DNA from: Acetobacterium wieringae
Lineage (GTDB): Bacteria; Bacillota; Clostridia; Eubacteriales; Eubacteriaceae
Direction: 5' to 3'
Length of the DNA: 64,000 nt
NCBI RefSeq assembly: GCF_001766835.1
Contig: NZ_LKEU01000033.1
Location: 62,001-126,000, forward strand
The position numbers and the translations under genes were made by a program. The first letter of the stretch is position 1. Each line of letters begins with the position of its first letter. Below the pieces are notes generated by a model. It did not search any database and was not told the origin of the DNA. It saw nothing but the letters and a program-made list of their open reading frames with translations. Shown here piece by piece: positions 53,323 to 63,125 of this stretch.

Positions 53323-54183
53323 TTACTTCGTTAAATTATCCAGATATTCGACCAAGGAAATCTGCCAGGGTCTGAACTGGTTCAGCTGCAGGTCGTTTAG
53401 CGCTTTGTTCTCCAACACCGAGTATTTAGGTCGGGGCGCTGGCCGGACAAACTGCTCGGAGGTTACCGGCTCCACCGGGATGTCAATCCCTGATAAGCGG
53501 AAGATCTCGATGGCAAAATCGTACCAGCTGCATTGTCCTTCACAGGTGCCGTGATAAATGCCGTAATGATCGGTATGGATTAAATCAATAATCGCTGCCG
53601 CCAGATCAACGGTGCTGGTCGGCGAACCGATCTGGTCATTGACCACCGTCAATTTTGGATGTTTTGAAGCCAGCTCCAGCATCGTTTTAACAAAGTTGTT
53701 GCCGTCTCCATACAGCCAGGCGGTGCGGACAATAAAATACTTGGGCGCTATTTCAGAAACGGCTTTTTCTCCAGCCGCTTTGCTTTCGCCATAGACCGTT
53801 TTGGGATCAGTGGGATCGGTTTCCCGATAAGGCCGTACCGCACCTGCTTCAATAATCCCACTCCCATCAAAAACATAATCGGTCGAAACCTGAACCAGCA
53901 CAATATCCCGATCCCGGGCGATTTCTGCTAAATATTGGGGGCCAGTCGCATTAATGGCCATGGCCAATTCTTTTTGGGTTTCACAGCCGTCCACATTGGT
54001 CAGTGCCCCACAATTGATGATCACGGTTGGCTGTTCACTGGTAATAATGGCCGTCATTTTTTCTTTATCAGTAATATCAAACTCGGGAATATCATATCCA
54101 ACAAAGTCAATCTTTTTTTTCGCGAGTTGCCGGGTTAACTCCCGACCCAGCTGTCCATTGGAACCGGTTAATAAAATTTTCAT
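53323..54183 (-). CDS. rfbD: dTDP-4-dehydrorhamnose reductase
   Basis: 286 residues. LLTGSNGQLGRELTRQL binds NAD(P)H; STDYVFDG, YGESKAAGE (Tyr-Lys pair) and RTAWLYG are typical. It makes dTDP-L-rhamnose, the last step. First gene of the rfb group; its gap to rfbA (98 bp) contains the arms GCGTACC and GGTACGC. Confidence 0.95.
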   Translation of the reverse strand: MKILLTGSNGQLGRELTRQLAKKKIDFVGYDIPEFDITDKEKMTAIITSEQPTVIINCGALTNVDGCETQKELAMAINATGPQYLAEIARDRDIVLVQVSTDYVFDGSGIIEAGAVRPYRETDPTDPKTVYGESKAAGEKAVSEIAPKYFIVRTAWLYGDGNNFVKTMLELASKHPKLTVVNDQIGSPTSTVDLAAAIIDLIHTDHYGIYHGTCEGQCSWYDFAIEIFRLSGIDIPVEPVTSEQFVRPAPRPKYSVLENKALNDLQLNQFRPWQISLVEYLDNLTK

Positions 54184-54272
54184 ATTTCACCTTATTTCAT
54201 CATTCTTTTTACTGTTATTTTTTTCTGATTTTTCGCTGTTTTTATGCAGTTAAGCCATAAAAATTCATTGTC

Positions 54273-54301
54273 ATTATACTTGATATCCCCATAAAAGTCT
54301 A
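54273..54301 (-). promoter_or_regulatory. Putative promoter of the rfb operon
   Basis: Minus strand TAGACT (54301-54296), 17 bp, TATAAT (54278-54273), 90 bp before rfbD. The rest of 54184-54466 is AT-rich and must also hold the promoter of LCP gene 2, for which TATTAT near 54418-54423 is a weak candidate. Confidence 0.55.
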
Positions 54302-54466
54302 TTTTTTTCTAGATTCTTTCAGGTATTTAAGATTATTCCGTTACCCACATAATCCTGTTTTTCCCACAATTTATTATTTCCTTAATAATATTCAATGTTT
54401 TTTTAAGCAAATTTATGGTATTATTGGTTGATATGATTTTAGTTCGCTAATTTGAAAGGAACCTTC

Positions 54467-55969
54467 ATGAAAAAGAAAATAATTTTAGTCATCCTGTTTT
54501 TGATCGTCTCATTAATAGGCACTGGACTAGTATATGGCTTTAATACCATCAGCCAGATAAATGAAATGGTCGCCGAACCCAAGATGGATGAAACCGAATT
54601 GGCCGTCAATAACGACCTCGATATCGATACCGTCAATATTGCTGTTTTTGGCGTTGACGGACGCAGCGACATTGAAGGGGATCGTACCGATACGATTATG
54701 ATCGTCTCCATGGATTTCCGCAACGGCAACATCAAGGTCACCTCAGTAATGCGTGACTTATTGGTTCAGATACCGGAAACCAAAGACACCTATGAAAGTC
54801 TTGATAAAATTAATGCTGCTTATGCCTATGGCGGACCGGAACTGGCTGTTAAAACCCTCAACGAGAATTTTGATTTAAACATTAAAGATTATGTCATTGT
54901 TAATTTCGATGCGATGGTCGATACCGTTGATGCCCTGGGCGGGGTCGAAGTCAATGTTCAGAACGAAGACGTATTGGAATGGACCAATAAATATATTGAC
55001 GATGTCAACGACAAAGTTGGCAAGGCTGACCCCTATTTGGAAACAACGGGTGTTCAAACCATCACTGGGGTTCAGGCCCTGGCCTATGCCAGAAACCGCT
55101 TTAGTGACGATGATTTCCATCGAACCGAACGACAGCGGGAAGTTGTCGGACAAATTGCTGACAAAGCCTTCAATATCGATATGACCACCGGCCTCAGTCT
55201 ATTAAGCAAGGTCTATCCCTACATCAAAACCACCCTTTCGATTAGCGAAATCACAACCTATGCCAAGGCCTTTTTAGACTCTCCGGACAAGCAATTTCTG
55301 GAGTTCCGATTGCCTACTGACGCCCATGCCACCACCGCCATGATCAGCAGTGTTTCTTATGTGGTACCAACCAGTCTGGTGGATAACGTCATTGCCCTCC
55401 ATGCCTTTATTTATGGACCCGTTCAGACGACCACCACAACGGACACCGCATCAACCAGCGGCAGTTCTACCACCGCAACACAAAACGCCAGCGCTGACAG
55501 CACCTCCGCCAGTACTGGTAATCGAACCAACGTCAGCGCTCCCACCACCAGTTCAAACACCAGCGTTTCATCAGGCACCAGCTCGGGTTCTAGTAACTAT
55601 ACAGCTTATGTGCCATCAGCCCGGGTCAAGGAAATCAGTGATGCCATTGCCTACTTCGCAGGTACCGGCTCATCCTCATCCTACACTGATTCCAGTTCCA
55701 GTGACAGCAGCAGTGACTATTCCAACTCCAGCAGTTCGGGATCATCCTATTCCAACACTGAGTCCTCAGGGTCCGGTTCGTCGGGAAGCTCCAGCGGTTC
55801 GGGCGGCAGTTCTTCAGGATCTGATTCCAGTTCAGGTGACTCTGCTTCTGGTACTGGTACTGACTCTGGATCGGGCTCCAATTCAGGCAGTGATTCAGGC
55901 TCAACGGATTCAGGTACCACCGACAATAGCAGCGGCGGCGATGACACGTCTTCAGAGAGCAGTAATTAG
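54467..55969 (+). CDS. LytR-CpsA-Psr family ligase 2 with long Ser-rich C-terminal tail
   Basis: 500 residues from ATG 54467 (AAAGGA 6 bp upstream). Short N-terminus, one membrane helix (about 4-24), LCP domain (about 55-275) with VFGVDGRSDIEGDRTDTIM, VMRDLLVQI, NAAYAYGGPELAVKTL and RTERQREVV. After about 320 the chain is almost only Ser, Thr, Gly, Asp and Asn. One structured-looking segment (YVPSARVKEISDAIAYFAG, near 385) breaks it. The tail (about 180 residues) is unusual for LCP proteins and may be a wall-spanning or glycosylated spacer. The LCP core is close to that of gene 1. Confidence 0.9.
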   Translation: MKKKIILVILFLIVSLIGTGLVYGFNTISQINEMVAEPKMDETELAVNNDLDIDTVNIAVFGVDGRSDIEGDRTDTIMIVSMDFRNGNIKVTSVMRDLLVQIPETKDTYESLDKINAAYAYGGPELAVKTLNENFDLNIKDYVIVNFDAMVDTVDALGGVEVNVQNEDVLEWTNKYIDDVNDKVGKADPYLETTGVQTITGVQALAYARNRFSDDDFHRTERQREVVGQIADKAFNIDMTTGLSLLSKVYPYIKTTLSISEITTYAKAFLDSPDKQFLEFRLPTDAHATTAMISSVSYVVPTSLVDNVIALHAFIYGPVQTTTTTDTASTSGSSTTATQNASADSTSASTGNRTNVSAPTTSSNTSVSSGTSSGSSNYTAYVPSARVKEISDAIAYFAGTGSSSSYTDSSSSDSSSDYSNSSSSGSSYSNTESSGSGSSGSSSGSGGSSSGSDSSSGDSASGTGTDSGSGSNSGSDSGSTDSGTTDNSSGGDDTSSESSN

Positions 55970-56022
55970 TGCAGATTATTTTACTAAATCTAATTATAAA
56001 AACTTATCAAACCTAAACGTAT

Positions 56023-56062
56023 AAAGGCGTTATCCCAAGCATCGGGATAACGCCTTTCTTTT
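56023..56062. terminator. Bidirectional terminator between LCP gene 2 and phosphoglucomutase
   Basis: AAAGGCGTTATCCC (56023-56036) and GGGATAACGCCTTT (56044-56057), followed by CTTTTCTT. Stops at 55969 (plus) and 56099 (minus) converge. Confidence 0.85.
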
Positions 56063-56098
56063 CTTCTTTTACTCTGCTAACACCTGTGATTGTAACGC

Positions 56099-57796
56099 TT
56101 AGATTAAATCCGTTACCTGCTGTTTAAGCAGATCCTTCTTTTCTCCAGCTTCTTCTTTGGTCTTCCCGGTTACCGAGAAATAAATCTTTAGTTTTGGCTC
56201 AGTTCCTGATGGCCGCAGGGCAAACCAGGAATAGTCATCAAAAACAAATTTCAGAACATTTGATCGGGGCAGATCAATTGTTGTTTTCACTCCCGAAACC
56301 ATGTCCGTGCTGATGCCTGCTTCATAATCGTTAAAACAAATCAGTTTGGCATCGGCAAAACCTGGAAAGCTGACTTGTCTGAATTTTTCCATAATTTGAT
56401 TAATCTTTGTTTTCCCCTCGATTCCCTCAAGGGTCAAGGCCACCACATCTTCGATAAAATAACCATGTTGTTTATATAACTCAATCAGGGCTTCGTAAAG
56501 AGTCTTACCCTGTTTCTTATAATAATCGGTCATTTCACAAACCAGGGCTGAAGCAACCACGGCATCCTTATCCCGGGCATAATTGCCCGCCAGGTAACCA
56601 TAACTTTCTTCGTAACCAAAGGCAAAGGTATAATCGCCGGTTTGTTCAAAATCAGTCATGCATTCACCGATGTATTTAAAACCGGTCAGAACATCTAAAA
56701 CGCCAGCACCATGCGATTTGGCCACAAGCCCACCCAGTTCACTGGTAACGATCGTTTTAATCACCACCTTGTTATCCGGCAGATCGGTGCGGGTTTTAAG
56801 ATAATAATCAACCAAAAGGGCCCCGGTTTGGTTGCCGGTAAAGACTTCAAACTCCCCTTTTTGATTTCGGCCTACCACACCAACCCGATCACAGTCGGGA
56901 TCGGTGCCAATAATAATATCGGCACCACATTCATCGGCCAACGCCATGGCCAGGGTAAAGACAGATCGGTCTTCCGGGTTGGGATAGGGTGCGGTCGTAA
57001 AATCGCCATCCGGCAATTCCTGTTCTGGTACCACCGTCACATGCCGATAACCGAGTTCTGCCAACACCCGACGCACCGGCTGATTACCAGATCCATGCAG
57101 TGGCGTGTAAACAACTTTCAATTCACTGTTGGGATTGGGCTTGCAAATAGCGGTAACCGCTTTCGTGAAGGCATTATCCATATTTTCACCAACCATTTTG
57201 ATGACCTTTTGATTACGGCCTTCTGCCAATGTCATCATCGGAATGCCAAAAACATCCGGTATCTTGGCGATTTCGGCAATCAGGGCATCCGCCGAAGCGG
57301 TTACCATCTGACCGCCATCGGGCCCATAGACCTTGTACCCATTATATTCCTTGGGATTATGGGACGCTGTAATCACAATCCCGCCAGCGGCTCCCAGCTC
57401 GCGGACAGCAAATGACAGTTCCGGAGTGGGCCGCAGTTCTTCAAAAAGGTAGGCGGTAACGCCCATTTTACCCAGCACCCCAGCGGCCGCTTCCGCAAAT
57501 TTTCGGGAGTTGTGACGGGAATCATAGGCAATGACGACCCCCTTTTCCCAGTTCTGAATATCCTGCCGCAACAAGTACTTTCCTAAGCCATACGTCACCT
57601 TGGCGACGGTGTAAATATTCATGCGGTTCGTGCCAGCACCCATTTTCCCCCGCATGCCACCGGTGCCAAATTCCAGATCGGTATAGAAGCGATCTTCAAT
57701 TTCTTTTTCATCGGTGATGGCTTCCAATTCCTGCCGGAGTTCTTCACTGAGTTCCAACTGATCTAACCAGTTTTGATACGCTTTTTTATAGTCCAT
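56099..57796 (-). CDS. pgcA: Phosphoglucomutase/phosphomannomutase (alpha-D-phosphohexomutase)
   Basis: 565 residues, the length of Firmicutes PgcA. The phosphoserine loop is TASHNPKEYNGYKVYG, the metal loop GTDPDCDRVG, the sugar-binding loop FGYEESYGYL, and the phosphate loop RPSGTEPKLKIY. It interconverts glucose 6- and 1-phosphate and so feeds both GalU and RfbA. The gap to galU is 84 bp; ATG has AGAAAGGA upstream. Confidence 0.94.
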   Translation of the reverse strand: MDYKKAYQNWLDQLELSEELRQELEAITDEKEIEDRFYTDLEFGTGGMRGKMGAGTNRMNIYTVAKVTYGLGKYLLRQDIQNWEKGVVIAYDSRHNSRKFAEAAAGVLGKMGVTAYLFEELRPTPELSFAVRELGAAGGIVITASHNPKEYNGYKVYGPDGGQMVTASADALIAEIAKIPDVFGIPMMTLAEGRNQKVIKMVGENMDNAFTKAVTAICKPNPNSELKVVYTPLHGSGNQPVRRVLAELGYRHVTVVPEQELPDGDFTTAPYPNPEDRSVFTLAMALADECGADIIIGTDPDCDRVGVVGRNQKGEFEVFTGNQTGALLVDYYLKTRTDLPDNKVVIKTIVTSELGGLVAKSHGAGVLDVLTGFKYIGECMTDFEQTGDYTFAFGYEESYGYLAGNYARDKDAVVASALVCEMTDYYKKQGKTLYEALIELYKQHGYFIEDVVALTLEGIEGKTKINQIMEKFRQVSFPGFADAKLICFNDYEAGISTDMVSGVKTTIDLPRSNVLKFVFDDYSWFALRPSGTEPKLKIYFSVTGKTKEEAGEKKDLLKQQVTDLI

Positions 57797-57880
57797 CGTG
57801 TTCCTTTCTCCAATCCATTACGGATGAATGTCTCTGAATCAGGGCATCGGCCCGTTTTCATGCCAGTCGGAATCGGCTGT

Positions 57881-58756
57881 TTATTTGTCGTTTAACAGGG
57901 TTTCTAAATACCTTTTAAAATCTTTACCCAGTTTACCGTCTCTTAAACCATATTCCACCGTGGCCTGGAGAAAACCCAGCTTGTCACCCACATCATAGCG
58001 TTTGCCAGCAAAGTCGTAGGCAAACATTTTTTCCATGGTGGCCAGGGTTTTTAGTCCATCGGTGAGTTGAATTTCACCGCCAGCCCCCTTCCCAGTGTGC
58101 TCCAGCACCTCAAAGATCCCCGGGGTGATAATATACCGTCCCAGGATTGCCAGGGTTGATGGTGCCCTGCCGATGGCCGGTTTCTCAACCAGATCGTTAA
58201 CCTGAAAGACCCGGTCACCGACCGCCTCACCGGATACGATTCCATACTTGTCGACCTGATCCGGCGCCACCTGCTGTACCCCGATAACTGAGGCTCCATA
58301 GGCATTGTAAACATCGACCATTTGCATCAGGGCTGGGTTTTCATCGTTATAGACAATATCATCCCCCAAAACCACCGCAAAGGGTTCATCGCCCACAAAT
58401 TCTTTAGCACAAAGGACTGCATGCCCCAGACCTTTGGCTTCTTTCTGTCGCACTGAAAAGATTTTTGCCATGTTGGTAATGGCTTCCACCTGCTCCAGCG
58501 CCGCAGTTTTGCCACCGGCTTTTAACAGGGCTTCCAGTTCTGGCACCTTATCGAAGTGGTTGATGATGCTGTCTTTATTGCGGCCGTTGATTATCAGTAT
58601 CTCCTCAATTCCTGATGCCACAATCTCTTCAATGATATACTGAATCGTTGGTTTATCCACAATTGGCAGCATTTCTTTTGGCACTGACTTGGTAATTGGT
58701 AAAAACCGGGTACCCAATCCTGCTGCTGGAATCACCGCTTTGCGTACTTTTTTCAT
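57881..58756 (-). CDS. galU: UTP-glucose-1-phosphate uridylyltransferase
   Basis: 291 residues. AVIPAAGLGTRFLPITKSVPKEMLPI is the GalU signature; VDKPTIQYIIEE, VLGDDIVY and LVEKPA follow. It makes UDP-glucose for surface glycans, glycolipids and the dehydrogenase encoded just upstream. It starts 1 bp after the dehydrogenase stop, with its ribosome site inside that gene (GGGAG). Confidence 0.96.
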   Translation of the reverse strand: MKKVRKAVIPAAGLGTRFLPITKSVPKEMLPIVDKPTIQYIIEEIVASGIEEILIINGRNKDSIINHFDKVPELEALLKAGGKTAALEQVEAITNMAKIFSVRQKEAKGLGHAVLCAKEFVGDEPFAVVLGDDIVYNDENPALMQMVDVYNAYGASVIGVQQVAPDQVDKYGIVSGEAVGDRVFQVNDLVEKPAIGRAPSTLAILGRYIITPGIFEVLEHTGKGAGGEIQLTDGLKTLATMEKMFAYDFAGKRYDVGDKLGFLQATVEYGLRDGKLGKDFKRYLETLLNDK

Positions 58757-58757
58757 G

Positions 58758-60089
58758 CTAATTTATCTCCCTTTCTGGAATCCCCAAGCCTGAATATATA
58801 AAGCCTCTAGGCGGTTCATCGCCAAACAAATTTCTGAAGTCAAAGAAAAAGCGATCTTTCATCACCGTGCGAACCCGCTCCTGATCCATCCCTTTAAACT
58901 CCCGCCAACTGGTAATCAGCACCAGGGCATCGGCATCTTGAGCCGCTTCATAAACATTGTGACAATAGCTAATCTCATCTTTTTCGTTATGTAACCGCCA
59001 TTTGGCTTCCTGATTTCCTTCCGGACAATAAATCTGGATCCTGGCCCCAGCGGCAACTAAACCCTTAACAATATTAATCGAGGGCGCTTCCCGCATGTCA
59101 GTCGTTTCCGGTTTGTAGGACAAACCTAAAATGCCAATGGTTTTTCCGTCCAGATTGCCCATTGTCCGCTTAATTTTTTCCACCATCTTGTTTTTCTGTT
59201 TTTCATTGGCTTTAATGGCACCTTTAAGCACCATAAAATCTTCGCCATAGGCTTTAGCGATTTCCACCAGGGCCTTGGAGTCCTTAGGCAGATCGCTGCC
59301 ACCATAGCCCGGACCGGCTTCCAGAAAGCCTTTACCAATTCGCTCATCCCGACCCATGCCATTGGAAACATCGAGAATATTGGCATTGGCATTTTCACAC
59401 AGCAAAGCCATCTCGTTAATAAACGAGAGTTTGGTGGCCAGAAAGGCGTTGACCCCATATTTGATCATTTCTGCGCTCTGGGGATCCGTAATCACATAAT
59501 TCTCTTCCCGGACGTGAAGACTGTCATAAACACTTTTTAACCGTTCCACTGCTGCTTTTGAATCCGATCCGATCACCACCATATCCGGTACCAGACAATC
59601 CTTGATCATCGAACCTTTCCGGGCAAAATCAGGATTGCTGATCACATCAAAGGCAATATCTGCTTTCCGTTCATCCAGCGTTTTTTGAATGGTCTGTTTT
59701 ATGATCTGACAGGTACCCGGGGGAACGGTGGATTTAATCACCACCGTTATCGGGGTTTCCATATGGTTGCCAATGCTCTGAGCAATCGGCTTCATAAAGC
59801 GCAGATCTGGAAAATCATGATCATTGGTTGGCACTTCACAGGTAATAAAAATAATCTCACTTTTTTTGATAGCGCTTTGAATATTCGAACTGAAGTACAA
59901 GCGGCCAGTTGATACTGAGGTTGACACCAATGCTTTTAAGCCCGGTTCATAAATTGGCAATTCGCCTTCGGATAACATATCGATTGTTTCCTCATCGGTA
60001 TCAACACAGATGACATTGACGTCCGAGTCGGACAGAATCGAGCCGTAGGTTATTCCTAAAATACCCAAACCAATAATACAAATATTCAT
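58758..60089 (-). CDS. ugd: UDP-glucose/GDP-mannose dehydrogenase family protein lacking the catalytic Cys
   Basis: 443 residues, normal length. Rossmann motif GLGILG, EVPTND, STVPPGT, SNPDFARKGSMIKD, and the central AEMIKYGVNAFLATKLSFINE with Lys210 and Asn214 intact. The catalytic segment reads GPGYGGSDLPKDSKAL, whereas family members have GGxC(F/L)PKD; the cysteine that forms the thiohemiacetal is Asp266 (codon GAT, 59294-59292). Lys269 and Asp270 are kept. C-terminal UDP-binding-like domain is complete. Either the enzyme stops at an aldehyde, has another reaction, or is inactive. GGAGG precedes the ATG; a TATAAT box lies at 60208-60203. Cotranscribed with galU. Confidence 0.85.
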   Translation of the reverse strand: MNICIIGLGILGITYGSILSDSDVNVICVDTDEETIDMLSEGELPIYEPGLKALVSTSVSTGRLYFSSNIQSAIKKSEIIFITCEVPTNDHDFPDLRFMKPIAQSIGNHMETPITVVIKSTVPPGTCQIIKQTIQKTLDERKADIAFDVISNPDFARKGSMIKDCLVPDMVVIGSDSKAAVERLKSVYDSLHVREENYVITDPQSAEMIKYGVNAFLATKLSFINEMALLCENANANILDVSNGMGRDERIGKGFLEAGPGYGGSDLPKDSKALVEIAKAYGEDFMVLKGAIKANEKQKNKMVEKIKRTMGNLDGKTIGILGLSYKPETTDMREAPSINIVKGLVAAGARIQIYCPEGNQEAKWRLHNEKDEISYCHNVYEAAQDADALVLITSWREFKGMDQERVRTVMKDRFFFDFRNLFGDEPPRGFIYSGLGIPEREIN

Positions 60090-60248
60090 TCTTTATCCTC
60101 CGTTTGCCATGATCGCTTAAGTTTTCTCTCCATTGCAGCCTTGTTCATTCTCACTTTAACCATTCCTCGATTGACACCCAATGGTCTTAACTTTCAACTT
60201 GAATTATAGCACAAAAAAAAGCGCATTAAAATACTTGCCCCAATAAAA

Positions 60249-60290
60249 AAAGACCGCCGGGATCCCTGATCGAATCCCGATGGTCTTTTT
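60249..60290 (-). terminator. Terminator of the atp operon
   Basis: Minus strand AAAGACCATCGGGAT and ATCCCGGCGGTCTTT arms (60287-60249) with one two-base internal mismatch, followed by a T run. It follows atpC by about 20 bp. Confidence 0.85.
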
Positions 60291-60306
60291 ATTATAAATT
60301 GTTTAA

Positions 60307-60708
60307 TTATAAACCTTCTTTTGAATTGATACGAGCAATTGCTCTTTCCAAAGCTGCCTGAGCCCGAGCCGCATCATACTTGTCGTCCTTAAGACGTTGT
60401 AGTGCCCGCTCTTTTGCTTCCTGAGCCCGTTTAAGATCAATTTCTTCCGGCCATTCAGCTGCATCGGTTAAAATAATGGTTTCTCTGGGATTAATGGTGG
60501 CAACGCCCCCTAAAAGGGTGCCGCTTTTACTTTTTTTATCGCCAAAAATAATATTAAAGGTACCAATGGCTACTGAGGTTGTCAGCGGTGTATGCTCTGC
60601 AAGCACGGCAAACTCCCCTTCTGTTCCCCGGATGACAATACGCTCGATATCATCGTCAAAAAAGATACCGGTTGGAGCAATGATTTTTAATCTGAACGTT
60701 TCAGCCAT
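60307..60708 (-). CDS. atpC: F-type ATP synthase epsilon subunit
   Basis: 133 residues. N-terminal beta-sandwich (FRLKIIAPTGIFFDDDIERI, AVLAEHTPLTTSVAIG) and C-terminal helical hairpin (AAEWPEEIDLKRAQEAKERA) of the regulatory epsilon subunit. GAGGTGA lies upstream of ATG. It follows atpD by 15 bp and ends the operon. Confidence 0.94.
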   Translation of the reverse strand: MAETFRLKIIAPTGIFFDDDIERIVIRGTEGEFAVLAEHTPLTTSVAIGTFNIIFGDKKSKSGTLLGGVATINPRETIILTDAAEWPEEIDLKRAQEAKERALQRLKDDKYDAARAQAALERAIARINSKEGL

Positions 60709-60723
60709 TAAAACTCACCTCAA

Positions 60724-62127
<1,404 letters not shown>

Positions 62128-62140
62128 CTATAACCTCCTT

Positions 62141-62196
62141 GTGCAAATTAATTTGCACTTAATAATTTTCTGTCTGGCAGGAATTGTGATCCTGCC
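62141..62196 (-). promoter_or_regulatory. Two inverted repeats in the atpG-atpD gap
   Basis: A perfect 18-bp palindrome GTGCAAATTAATTTGCAC (62141-62158) lies next to the atpD ribosome site. GGCAGGA (62176-62182) and TCCTGCC (62190-62196) form a second hairpin. No T run follows. They may tune mRNA processing or translation of atpD. Confidence 0.55.
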
Positions 62197-62211
62197 CTAT
62201 GCAAATTGTTA

Positions 62212-63102
62212 TTATTTCAATGCTTCCGCCCCACCAACAATTTCAGAAATTTCCTGAGTAATTGCTGCCTGACGGACACGGTTGTATTTCAGTGTCAAAC
62301 CATCGATCATCTCATTGGCGTTGGTTGTTGCCGATTCCATGGCGGTTCGACGGGCACCTTGTTCACTGGCGGCACTTTCGATCATTGCGCCATAGACGGT
62401 GCTGCTGACAAAGTTCGGAATCAGCTGATTTAGCAGCTCTTCCGGATCGGGCTCATAGAGCATGACGGTCAGATCTTTGCTTTTTCCTTCATTTTCGACC
62501 GCTTCCACTTTTTTTGCCGGTTTGAGATCTTCCACGCTGAGAGGAAGTAATTTCATGAGGCTGGCATGTTGTGAAATGGTAGAGATAAATTTGGTGTAGA
62601 CAACATAAACTTCGTCATATTCGCCTTTTTTAAATCCTTCCATCACTACTGCCGCCACTTCCCGGGCATTAAAAAAGTTTGGTCGTTCGGAAATTCCGAG
62701 ATATTCACCCTGAATCGTGTAGTCGCGGTTTCTGAAATGATCCCGACCACGAGATCCAACGGCATAAATATAAGCATCTTCTTTGTTTGTTATGTGATCC
62801 TCAACCAGTTTGCAAACATTGGCATTGTAGCCACCAGCCAGACCCTTATCACCAGTCAGGACAATATAGGCAACTTTTTTAACGTCACGCTGGTTCATGA
62901 AAACATTTCGGGTGCTTCCACTTTTTTCAACAATGCGTCCCATACTTTCAATCATGGCCTCAAAATAAGGGCGACGACCTTCGGCCAGTTCACGGCTTTT
63001 TCGCAGTTTAGCCGAAGCCACCAGTTCCATGGCATGGGTGATTTGCTTTGTACTGTTTACACTTTTTATCCGACGTTTAATATCTTGTACATTTTCTGCC
63101 AC
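62212..63102 (-). CDS. atpG: F-type ATP synthase gamma subunit
   Basis: 296 residues, normal. N-terminal IKRRIKSVNSTKQITHAMELVA and C-terminal ATTNANEMIDGLTLKYNRVRQAAITQEISEI are the coiled coil of the rotor shaft. Start is GTG 63102, with GGAGGTGA 6 bp upstream. It follows atpA by 23 bp. Confidence 0.96.
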   Translation of the reverse strand: MAENVQDIKRRIKSVNSTKQITHAMELVASAKLRKSRELAEGRRPYFEAMIESMGRIVEKSGSTRNVFMNQRDVKKVAYIVLTGDKGLAGGYNANVCKLVEDHITNKEDAYIYAVGSRGRDHFRNRDYTIQGEYLGISERPNFFNAREVAAVVMEGFKKGEYDEVYVVYTKFISTISQHASLMKLLPLSVEDLKPAKKVEAVENEGKSKDLTVMLYEPDPEELLNQLIPNFVSSTVYGAMIESAASEQGARRTAMESATTNANEMIDGLTLKYNRVRQAAITQEISEIVGGAEALK

Positions 63103-63125
63103 TCAGAATCACCTCCGCTGACAAT

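Noticed and set aside
55350..56024. Pro-rich plus-strand frame overlapping the tail of LCP gene 2, and two minus-strand frames opposite it
   Set aside because: They result from reading the repetitive Ser/Thr/Gly codons in other frames. The LCP frame is continuous from its ribosome site to its stop.
56711..57415. 234-codon plus-strand frame opposite phosphoglucomutase
   Set aside because: Antisense to a highly conserved enzyme gene; no family features and no ribosome site.
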